Below, in pieces: positions 8,561 through 15,093 of a stretch of 17,837 nt of DNA (the first letter of the stretch is position 1; every line of letters begins with the position of its first letter). The position numbers and the translations under genes were made by a program. Under the pieces are notes generated by a model. It saw only the letters and a list, made by a program, of their open reading frames with translations. It had not been told where the DNA came from and did no database searches. The DNA is from an uncultured Fretibacterium sp. (lineage in GTDB: Bacteria; Synergistota; Synergistia; Synergistales; Aminobacteriaceae): positions 1 through 17,837 of the forward strand of contig CALBPU010000189.1 of the NCBI GenBank assembly GCA_937899395.1, read 5' to 3'.

Positions 8561-9772
8561 TTAGAATCTTGCTTGAGCAAGCAAATTTATTATTGTGTCA
8601 ATGCTTGGGAAAAAATCACGTCTGGCATTTGCTATAAGTCTTTCTGTATATTCGCTTGAAATTTTGTTGATAGCAGGAAGTAAAACAGAAAATAACATCG
8701 CAGCAGCCTTTATAATATCTTCGTCATACTGAATTAATTTATTGATGTCCGCATTAAAATATCCGCGAATCATATTGTCCCAAAATTTTTTTGCTTCATT
8801 AGGCTCGAGATTCGTTAAAATTTTTGAGAGCCATTTAGCTTCACTAACATAAATCATATAAGTTCTCCCTAAATCGAAAATAGGATTACCTCGACTTATT
8901 TCGGACATGTTGATTAAAATCAGTTCGTCATTTTCTACAAAGACATTTCCCGAATGATAATTACCGTAAACAACAGTTTTAGCTTTTGGAATGACGTTCA
9001 AAGCCCTTTTGAGTTTTTCAATTTCATCATTATGTAAATACGGCTTCATTTTTAAGACATATTCACCAAAAATTTTTGATGTTTCGGGCAAAGTGTCATC
9101 TTCAGGTTCGCACGAATGAATTAACTTCAAAGTTTTTCCCATTTCATAGGCGCGATTAAGGAGTTTCGTATTAAGGAGTTCTAATTTGGAAATTTCAGAT
9201 GAGACCGTTACGACATTGGGCATCTCGTAAAGAATACCGTAATCACCTTTGTAAGTAACAGCACTATATGAAATTAGTGTCGGTATTCCGCTCAAAAAAG
9301 CTGTTTTTATGAAATTTAATTCACGTTCAACAGTCGAGAAATCTGTTCCTTTCGGATATAGCTTTAATATTGTGTCATTATCGATTCTATAAACGGACAT
9401 ATTGCCTGTTTCACCAATGAGCTGTCCTTCGAGTTCGGAAATATCCTTAATCCCTTTTGTAACCATTTTTGTAATTCCGAATATCTGTAAAAAACCTGTT
9501 ACTTCAAAAATACCGTATACTTCAGGCGAAACATTAATTAATTTGATATTTGATTTTAATTTCTTTTTGAGGCTTAACAAAACTCTAAGTCCTGCGCTCG
9601 AAATATATGAAAGTTTCTGACAGTCAAAAACGACATCAGACCTGGAATTATTTGCGAGTTTTGATGATATTGCGTTAGAAAAATCTGTTGCGTTTGATGA
9701 ATCGATTCTTCCTTCAACAACGAAGCATAAAACATTCGAACTTTTTTTTACATTCAGATTAAAATTTTTCAC
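8561..9772 (-). CDS. STAS-domain anti-sigma antagonist fused to a pseudokinase-like APH domain
   Basis: A two-domain protein of about 403 residues. Residues 1-100 are a STAS domain with the phosphoacceptor loop YISSAGLRVLL; Ser59 aligns with the phosphorylated Ser of SpoIIAA/RsbV. Residues from about 115 resemble the aminoglycoside/choline phosphotransferase fold (a glycine-poor ATP loop GETGNMSVYR, ILKLY with the ATP Lys, and a conserved Glu in VEREL). In the catalytic loop the usual HGD is YGN (residues 269-271, Asn271) and the metal-binding ID is IN (Asn288), while HSGN (273-276) and the later FDLGRTY remain. Loss of both Asp suggests binding without catalysis. I chose GTG at 9772, which has AAAGGAAG about seven bases upstream; the TTG at 9790 has no ribosome site. 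The gene lies between PPTase and RsbW-like genes, and its likely partners are the RsbW-like kinase and the SpoIIE phosphatase. Confidence 0.86.
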   Translation of the reverse strand: MKNFNLNVKKSSNVLCFVVEGRIDSSNATDFSNAISSKLANNSRSDVVFDCQKLSYISSAGLRVLLSLKKKLKSNIKLINVSPEVYGIFEVTGFLQIFGITKMVTKGIKDISELEGQLIGETGNMSVYRIDNDTILKLYPKGTDFSTVERELNFIKTAFLSGIPTLISYSAVTYKGDYGILYEMPNVVTVSSEISKLELLNTKLLNRAYEMGKTLKLIHSCEPEDDTLPETSKIFGEYVLKMKPYLHNDEIEKLKRALNVIPKAKTVVYGNYHSGNVFVENDELILINMSEISRGNPIFDLGRTYMIYVSEAKWLSKILTNLEPNEAKKFWDNMIRGYFNADINKLIQYDEDIIKAAAMLFSVLLPAINKISSEYTERLIANARRDFFPSIDTIINLLAQARF

Positions 9773-9793
9773 AGCATGACTTCCTTTCAAAAT

Positions 9794-10441
9794 TCAAAAA
9801 ATTTTGTTCATTATATCAATCTGAAAGTTTTTTGGTAAAGATTCTTTTGATGTGCAACACCCTAAAATGTACTCATTGTCTACAAGAAAATTACACCCTG
9901 AAATTTCTTCATTGCCGCTTAAAAGTTTTTCGCAATCAACATCACTCCAGTTATTAATGTTCATGCACTTCAAATAACTTTCCTTCAAAGTCCAATAGCA
10001 AAAAAATTTTCGCTTCCAATTTATTCCGCTGTAATATAGATTTTTAAGAGTTGAATATTCGTTTGGCAAAAAAAATCGTTTTGCGACATCAAGATTCATA
10101 TTTCGATTTTCATTTTCAATATCGACACCGTTAATCACGTCTCCGATACTGCAAGCAATCCAATCGCCGCTATGAGACAGGCTAAAATATACCTCAGGAA
10201 TTTCGCAATAAGGTTTACCTGTAGGAGCACGCAAAATTTTTATCTCATCAAATTTTTCACCAGTGAAATCAGAAATTAATTTTTTCGCAAAAAGTTCAGC
10301 GCATAAAGTTCTGTTTCTGTCAGATGAAAATTTATAACGAAGTATATTTTTTTGACGTTCCGGAGAAAAATATTTCAGATATTTATCTACTGGATCATTA
10401 AGACGAGATTTAATGTTTAACAAATGAATTTCTGTGTGCAT
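9794..10441 (-). CDS. Sfp-type 4'-phosphopantetheinyl transferase
   Basis: This 215-residue protein is close in length to Sfp (about 224). It would transfer the phosphopantetheine arm of coenzyme A to a Ser of a carrier protein (PCP/ACP). The family motifs appear in order: GKPY (75-78), FSLSHSG (86-92), GVDIE with Mg ligands Asp107 and Glu109, and the WTLKES helix (150-155, Lys153 and Glu154) ending in Lys158. The Sfp class is normally tied to secondary-metabolite or special carrier proteins, whereas AcpS serves fatty-acid ACP; no carrier or synthetase gene is visible here. ATG at 10441 has AAAGGAT about seven bases upstream. It is the first gene of the minus-strand operon with the STAS fusion (21 bases apart) and the RsbW-like ATPase. 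Confidence 0.9.
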   Translation of the reverse strand: MHTEIHLLNIKSRLNDPVDKYLKYFSPERQKNILRYKFSSDRNRTLCAELFAKKLISDFTGEKFDEIKILRAPTGKPYCEIPEVYFSLSHSGDWIACSIGDVINGVDIENENRNMNLDVAKRFFLPNEYSTLKNLYYSGINWKRKFFCYWTLKESYLKCMNINNWSDVDCEKLLSGNEEISGCNFLVDNEYILGCCTSKESLPKNFQIDIMNKIF

Positions 10442-10469
10442 AATATTATCCTTTAAGTCAAATCGCTAA

Positions 10470-10475
10470 ATTATA
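10470..10475 (-). promoter_or_regulatory. Possible -10 box for the PPTase/STAS/RsbW operon
   Basis: The minus strand has a perfect TATAAT about 28 bases upstream of the ATG at 10441, just beyond the rpsI terminator. I see no convincing -35 box at the right distance, so this is only a candidate. Confidence 0.35.
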
Positions 10476-10487
10476 TCTATATCTATG

Positions 10488-10518
10488 AAAAAAGAACCTC
10501 CGAAAATTTCAGAGGCTC
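10488..10518 (-). terminator. Intrinsic terminator after rpsI
   Basis: On the minus strand a long hairpin occupies 10494-10518 (arms GAGCCTC and GAGGTTC, extended inwards by further pairs to a tiny loop) and is followed by six T residues (10493-10488). It lies about 40 bases past the rpsI stop and separates the ribosomal-protein operon from the PPTase operon. The opposite strand also ends in a T-rich run (TTTGTTTTTT), so it might work both ways. Confidence 0.88.
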
Positions 10519-10559
10519 TTTGTTTTTTGCGCTTTGAATAAAAATCTTTTCCGTAAAAA

Positions 10560-10955
10560 TTAACGCTTCGAGTACTGTCTCTTTCCTCTTGCGCCCTTTT
10601 GACCGAATTTTTTGCGTTCGACCATTCTCGGATCTCTTGTGAGCAGTCCTTCTTTTTTTAATGCTGGTCTTAAATCAGGGTTCATTTTGATTAAGGCTCT
10701 GGCAATTCCTAATTTCACTGCTCCTGCCTGACCTGTTAAACCGCCGCCCGAAGCATTTACAAATACATCTACACGTCCCTCAACTCCGGCTGTCTTTAAT
10801 GATTGATAAACCTGAAACTGCCATATAAGTCTTGGAAAATATTCTTCAACGGCTCTGTTGTTGATCTTAATTTCGCCCGTTCCCATGCAAATTCTTACAC
10901 GTGCAAGAGCGTTTTTACGTCTGCCTGTTCCCCATGTGTATTTATCGTCCGACAT
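10560..10955 (-). CDS. rpsI: 30S ribosomal protein uS9
   Basis: A 131-residue protein of typical length for S9. It begins with the family pattern WGTGRRKNALARVRI, has the central GGGLTGQAGAVKLGIARAL segment and ends in the basic tail GARGKRQYSKR, which reaches the P-site tRNA in the small subunit. ATG at 10955 has CCTCCT on the plus strand at 10967-10972, that is AGGAGG, 11 bases upstream. It lies 24 bases after rplM, the conserved L13-S9 pair, and a strong terminator follows it. Confidence 0.98.
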   Translation of the reverse strand: MSDDKYTWGTGRRKNALARVRICMGTGEIKINNRAVEEYFPRLIWQFQVYQSLKTAGVEGRVDVFVNASGGGLTGQAGAVKLGIARALIKMNPDLRPALKKEGLLTRDPRMVERKKFGQKGARGKRQYSKR

Positions 10956-10979
10956 GATTAACTATTCCTCCTGTGCAAA

Positions 10980-11411
10980 TTAAATTTCAAGCGTTTCAGG
11001 GTTCTGGGCTGAATGCGGGTGTGTTGCACCTGCGTAAACTTTCAGCTTGCTCGCATATTTCAATCTGTTTCTCGGAAGCATTCCTTTTACAACATGATGA
11101 AATAACGCTTCAGGTTTTGTCTTTACGAGAACTCCCCACGGTGTCGCACGATAACCGCCGGGATGTCCCGTGTGGTAATGCCATGTCGATTGAGAGGCTT
11201 TATGACCTGTCAATTTAACTTTTTCAGCGTTGATTACGATTACATAATCACCTGTATCAACATGAGGTGTATAAGTGGGTTTATTTTTACCCGTTAAAAT
11301 TCTTGAAATGACTGCCGCAAGACGACCGATCGATCTGTCTGTGGCATCAATAACGTACCATTTTCTTTCAACTTGGCCGGGTTTTGCCAAATATGAGCTG
11401 CTGCCCGTCAT
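10980..11411 (-). CDS. rplM: 50S ribosomal protein uL13
   Basis: A 143-residue protein of the length usual for L13. Recognisable segments are KWYVIDATDRSIGRLA near the N terminus, GDYVIVINAEKVKLTG in the middle and VKGMLPRNRL towards the end. It is an early-assembly protein of the large ribosomal subunit and, in E. coli, represses its own operon. ATG at 11411 is preceded by AAGGAA at a spacing of about 10. The 78-base gap upstream holds a stable stem-loop (11461-11482) that could be part of a leader. It shares a transcript with rpsI downstream and probably with pncB and secG upstream. Confidence 0.98.
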   Translation of the reverse strand: MTGSSSYLAKPGQVERKWYVIDATDRSIGRLAAVISRILTGKNKPTYTPHVDTGDYVIVINAEKVKLTGHKASQSTWHYHTGHPGGYRATPWGVLVKTKPEALFHHVVKGMLPRNRLKYASKLKVYAGATHPHSAQNPETLEI

Positions 11412-11460
11412 GATTAAAAATTTCCTTTCGCTTAAAATTTTTCATTCTAAATATATTTAC

Positions 11461-11482
11461 TGCGAACGGGGGCATGTCCGCA
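11461..11482 (-). promoter_or_regulatory. Stem-loop in the rplM 5' leader
   Basis: On the minus strand TGCGGAC pairs with GTTCGCA (7 pairs including one G-U) around an eight-base loop ATGCCCCC. It lies between the pncB stop and rplM, about 50-70 bases before the rplM start. No T-run follows, so it is not a simple terminator. A ribosomal-protein leader, RNA-processing site or mRNA stabiliser are the options; L13 leaders are known in other bacteria, but I cannot match this one to a described family. Confidence 0.5.
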
Positions 11483-11489
11483 CAAATAA

Positions 11490-12518
11490 TTATTTTACCT
11501 TAATGAGGCGTTTATTTTCAAGTATTCCGGGAAGCCTGCCTCGTTTTGCTACGGGTTTTCCGTTTACTTCCTTCAAATCCATTGTCATATCCATCGGAAC
11601 TGCGTGAGCTATATAACTTCCTACTCCGAATATATCTGCTCCGGCCGCTGAAAGTTCTTTTATTCGAGTCGGATTTAATCCGCCCGATACGACAATTTTA
11701 ACTTTGTTAAAGCCCGCTTTGTCTAACCTGTAACGCATCTCTTTTACAAGTTCAACCGTAACTCCTCCGCGTTCTCCCGGAGTATCAAGCCTAACTGCTC
11801 CTAACCTGTCCTTCATAGCTTCAGCAAGTCTCAATGCCTCTTCACATTCATCTTTGAAAGTATCAACCAAAAATGTTCTTCCGACTTCAGGAGGCAATGC
11901 AGCGTCATAAGCCTGAGCAAGTTTCACTGTATCACCCATGATTAAAACCGCAGCATGAGGAATTGTTCCGGCAGGTTCACGTCCTAATAATTTTGCGCCT
12001 AATATACAGCTTGCTCCGGCACAACCTCCGAATTTCACGGCTATTGCTTCCATTACAGGAGCTACAGCAGGGTGTAAATGTCTTGCTCCGAATGACAAAA
12101 CCGCTTTACCTCCGGCAGCTTCGACACATTCACGAGCAGCCGTTGCCCATGCACATGAACTCGACAAAATCCCTAACAAATTCGTCTCATGATAACCGAA
12201 TGCTCCGTAAGACCCTTTAATTCTCATAACAACTTCTTTAGGCGAAAAATATTCACCTTCGGGGAGTGCTTCAATTTTTACGGGAGCGTCTTTTAAAAGT
12301 TCCAAAACTTCCGCAAGACCTGCAAACATTCCTGTTGTTCGTGTAAAAATTTCGGCTGTAACTTCAGTATCTAACATTCCAACCGATGAAAGAACATCAC
12401 GAGTGTTTATAAAATATATGTCAGTTGTTGCACCTGATTTAATTTCGTCATGAGTTGCACTGTATAAACGATCCGAATTTACTTTCAGGGCTGTAACATC
12501 ACTGAGGAAATTTAACAT
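11490..12518 (-). CDS. pncB: Nicotinate phosphoribosyltransferase
   Basis: This 342-residue enzyme would join nicotinate and PRPP to give nicotinate mononucleotide in NAD salvage, coupled to ATP hydrolysis. Family features include an N-terminal TTDIYF segment, the FGARHLHPAVAP active-site stretch, GTIPHAAVLI, VRLDTPGERGG, and the phosphate-binding GGLNPTRIKEL...GADIFGVGSYI barrel end. At 342 residues it is of the shorter class, compared with about 400 for E. coli PncB. ATG at 12518 is the only plausible start, though its AAAGG site lies about 15 bases upstream, a weak arrangement. It lies 27 bases after secG and 78 bases before rplM on the same strand. Confidence 0.93.
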   Translation of the reverse strand: MLNFLSDVTALKVNSDRLYSATHDEIKSGATTDIYFINTRDVLSSVGMLDTEVTAEIFTRTTGMFAGLAEVLELLKDAPVKIEALPEGEYFSPKEVVMRIKGSYGAFGYHETNLLGILSSSCAWATAARECVEAAGGKAVLSFGARHLHPAVAPVMEAIAVKFGGCAGASCILGAKLLGREPAGTIPHAAVLIMGDTVKLAQAYDAALPPEVGRTFLVDTFKDECEEALRLAEAMKDRLGAVRLDTPGERGGVTVELVKEMRYRLDKAGFNKVKIVVSGGLNPTRIKELSAAGADIFGVGSYIAHAVPMDMTMDLKEVNGKPVAKRGRLPGILENKRLIKVK

Positions 12519-12545
12519 AACAATTCTTTGTAACCTTTCTTAATC

Positions 12546-12767
12546 TTAATTCAAGAAAACTATGAGGAACGATGTAACCATAAACGCCGCTGCAAGACCT
12601 ATCGTAATTTTCGTAAGAGGTGTGAAACGTTGCCACTGTCCTGAATCGGCCTGAGTTCCTCCGCCGAATACTCCCGAAAATCCGCCTTGTTTACGTTGTT
12701 GAACGAGTACCGCAAAAATCATCATCACTGAAATGATTATATGTATACAGGATAATATTACTTTCAT
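12546..12767 (-). CDS. secG: Preprotein translocase subunit SecG
   Basis: A small inner-membrane protein (73 residues from the ATG) with two hydrophobic helices, about 2-22 and 52-72. Between them lies the diagnostic cytoplasmic loop LVQQRKQGGFSGVFGGG. SecG supports SecYE in protein export. Two starts overlap: TTG at 12770 and ATG at 12767. A GGAAGGA ribosome site lies about 8 and 11 bases upstream respectively; I prefer the ATG. It is first in the minus-strand operon with pncB, rplM and rpsI and is divergent from the YjbH-like gene. Confidence 0.95.
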   Translation of the reverse strand: MKVILSCIHIIISVMMIFAVLVQQRKQGGFSGVFGGGTQADSGQWQRFTPLTKITIGLAAAFMVTSFLIVFLN

Positions 12768-12807
12768 CAAAAAATAATTCCTTCCTAAAAAATAAAAATT
12801 CGCAAGT

Positions 12808-12813
12808 ATTATA
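12808..12813 (-). promoter_or_regulatory. Possible -10 box for the secG operon
   Basis: The minus strand carries a perfect TATAAT about 40 bases upstream of secG, in the 117-base divergent gap. The -35 region is not clear. On the plus strand, TAAAAT at 12850-12855 could serve the YjbH-like gene, but it also lacks a good -35 box. Confidence 0.4.
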
Positions 12814-12884
12814 CAATATTCTACAAGGTAAAATTTTTGAGTTTTGTTGTAAAATAGGTGAAAATTTTTTGAGGAGCGATTATT

Positions 12885-15029
12885 TTGCGAAAGATTATTC
12901 TATTGAGCCTGCTTTTAATTTTTATATTTGTTGAAACTGTAAATGCTTCAACAGGAATGAATACGGGCTTAACAGGTTTATGGGAATATCCTACGGCCGA
13001 AATGCCTGATGACGGTGTAGGAAGATTTGGTTACACTAAGGCAACACCCTACGGATTTTATTTCTTGGATTTAGCTTGGCTGCCTTGGTTTGAAATTAAC
13101 GCACGCTTTACGACATTCAATACGATTAAGACAGGGGTTAAACGCAGGCGTGATTACATGGATAAAGCCATAGATTTGAAGGTCATGTTATGGCACAGCA
13201 AAGACCCCGAAAAATGGATAATTCCCTCAATAGCTTTCGGAGTTGTCGATATGATGGGAACAGAATTAATGAAAGCTTGGTACGGTGTAGCTACATGGCG
13301 TTATAAAAATTTCGCCTTGAGTTTAGGTTACGGCACTGACAGATTCAACGGTTTTTACGGCGGTATTGAGTGGGATATTTTCGACTGGCTGACATTTAAG
13401 GCAGAATACAGCCCCCTTGATTACACTCAAGACGGTTATGAAAAAGGAAGCAAAGTTTTCAAAGGCCATGAAGATATGCTCCCTGACAAAAAATATAACG
13501 CAGGAATTGTATTAAAAGCTCCTTGGGGAATGGAAGGTTCAATCAGTTATCAACGAGGTAACGAATGGGTGTTCGGAATTTCACAGAAAATAAATCTTAA
13601 TGGCCCATTTCTTGGAAATCACAAAAAAAATTACGGCGCACCGGGAGATATGAGAGTTGCTGAATGGGAAGATATTGAATCAGATATTTTAATCTCGAAA
13701 ATTCAATCAGGTCTCGAAAAATATGTCAGAGTTCGTGATGTCGATGTTAAACTCGACTCCTCAAATCATTCGCATAAATTATATTTATCATACGAAAATT
13801 ACGGTTATTCATCTCATGCCGAAGCAATGACAAGAGTGTTAGTTGTTCTTGCTGCCGTAATGCCTGAAACCGACGAATTAATTTTAATTCACAAAAACGC
13901 AGGTATTCCGATTGTTAAAGCAAGTTTTCCCGGCTCATTATTATTTGATATAAGAGCAAGAAGTTTGAGAAAAGAAGATACACTTAATACGGCGATTTTC
14001 GGTTGGGTTGGTTCACAGGATATTCAAGACCCTGACGCTCAAGATTTATTGAAACATAAAGCTCAACATACTGTTAAAGCTATGGTGGTTTATGAGCCAA
14101 GACTTGACCAAACGTTAGACGATGATTATATGGATCGTTGGGATATTGATTTAGTTTATCAAGGGCGTTATTATGGCGGTTGGGGTTCAGTAGTTGATGT
14201 TCGTTTCCCAATATTTAACAATATCGACACACAGGATTATACGGGCTTATGGTGGGAAAAGGATCTTAATGATAAAATACGTCTCCAGCAAGCGGGCTTA
14301 ACCTACGCAAATAAATTAACGAAGGACGGCAGGTTATGGTTCTTCGGTGAAGGCGGTTGGTTCGATGAGGAATGGTTCGGAACGAACTTCTGGGGAAGAT
14401 ATTACGGCAAAGACGGTTCGTGGTGGATTGGAGCGAGGGCTTCAGCGTTTCACGACAGAGACCCTGAATCATTCGCAGGACTTACTGAGGGTACATACAG
14501 ATATTATTCGGGCTGGACTTCAGACAGGCCGGCTGAACATGAATGGTATATGCCCTATTGGATTCAAGCGGGTTATCACTTAGCTGATTTTGATTTAGAT
14601 ATAAATTTATCGTGGGGGCGTTACGTAAACAAGGATAAAGGATATAAAATTGAAGTTGTCAGACATTGGGACGATACTGCGCTTGGATTTTGGTATATTG
14701 ATACTGATGTTCATACTCGTGATAAGAGCTTCACCAGAGCAGGGGTTCACATGGAAATTCCAGCTGAAAAATGGTTAGGTACATTATTCGGAAATTCAAG
14801 CTCGCATATCTGGGAACAAAATACAATTCTGCATTCTTGGTGGCATGCTGAAGCAGGACGTGAGGGAGGTCATATAAGAACACCTGAAATGATGATGAAT
14901 CAGTTAAGACCGGTAGCAATGAAAAAGAACGTTGAGAAATTATTGTTGGATTATTGTAAGTTCGATGAAGATGAAGACAATGAAAATTCTAAGGCTGCAA
15001 CAAGCCTCCTGGAATATATATTTCATTAG
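12885..15029 (+). CDS. YjbH-like outer-membrane exopolysaccharide protein
   Basis: A 714-residue exported protein. The first 21 residues form a signal peptide (basic MRK, hydrophobic core, cleavage expected after VNA). The mature N-terminal part, MNTGLTGLWEYPTAEMPDDG, is typical of YjbH-domain proteins, followed by alternating aromatic-rich strands (FGYTKATPYGFYFLD, YKNFALSLGYGTD, WWIGARASAF), as expected for an outer-membrane beta-barrel. A mixed middle region (about 250-390) looks periplasmic. In enterobacteria yjbH belongs to the yjbEFGH exopolysaccharide operon; the exact role is not settled. TTG at 12885 is chosen because GAGGAG at 12871-12876 lies eight bases upstream and the signal peptide starts there. 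It is followed by the SLBB export protein after a 64-base gap containing a hairpin. Confidence 0.86.
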   Translation: MRKIILLSLLLIFIFVETVNASTGMNTGLTGLWEYPTAEMPDDGVGRFGYTKATPYGFYFLDLAWLPWFEINARFTTFNTIKTGVKRRRDYMDKAIDLKVMLWHSKDPEKWIIPSIAFGVVDMMGTELMKAWYGVATWRYKNFALSLGYGTDRFNGFYGGIEWDIFDWLTFKAEYSPLDYTQDGYEKGSKVFKGHEDMLPDKKYNAGIVLKAPWGMEGSISYQRGNEWVFGISQKINLNGPFLGNHKKNYGAPGDMRVAEWEDIESDILISKIQSGLEKYVRVRDVDVKLDSSNHSHKLYLSYENYGYSSHAEAMTRVLVVLAAVMPETDELILIHKNAGIPIVKASFPGSLLFDIRARSLRKEDTLNTAIFGWVGSQDIQDPDAQDLLKHKAQHTVKAMVVYEPRLDQTLDDDYMDRWDIDLVYQGRYYGGWGSVVDVRFPIFNNIDTQDYTGLWWEKDLNDKIRLQQAGLTYANKLTKDGRLWFFGEGGWFDEEWFGTNFWGRYYGKDGSWWIGARASAFHDRDPESFAGLTEGTYRYYSGWTSDRPAEHEWYMPYWIQAGYHLADFDLDINLSWGRYVNKDKGYKIEVVRHWDDTALGFWYIDTDVHTRDKSFTRAGVHMEIPAEKWLGTLFGNSSSHIWEQNTILHSWWHAEAGREGGHIRTPEMMMNQLRPVAMKKNVEKLLLDYCKFDEDEDNENSKAATSLLEYIFH

Positions 15030-15037
15030 GTAACAAA

Positions 15038-15063
15038 CCCCTCTGTCATAACATGGCGAGGGG
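15038..15063 (+). promoter_or_regulatory. Intercistronic hairpin between the YjbH-like and OPX genes
   Basis: CCCCTC (15038-15043) pairs with GAGGGG (15058-15063). After one unpaired T, GTCAT pairs with ATGGC around a three-base AAC loop, giving about 11 pairs. The sequence after it (ATCTAAAATTAAATTTT) has no clean T-run, so it is more likely a partial terminator or mRNA-stability element than a full stop between the two genes. Confidence 0.6.
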
Positions 15064-15093
15064 ATCTAAAATTAAATTTTGAGGTGATTTTGA

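Noticed and set aside
11275..11607. Plus-strand open frame over rplM and the end of pncB.
   Set aside because: It is antisense to two well-recognised genes, has no ribosome site and resembles no family.
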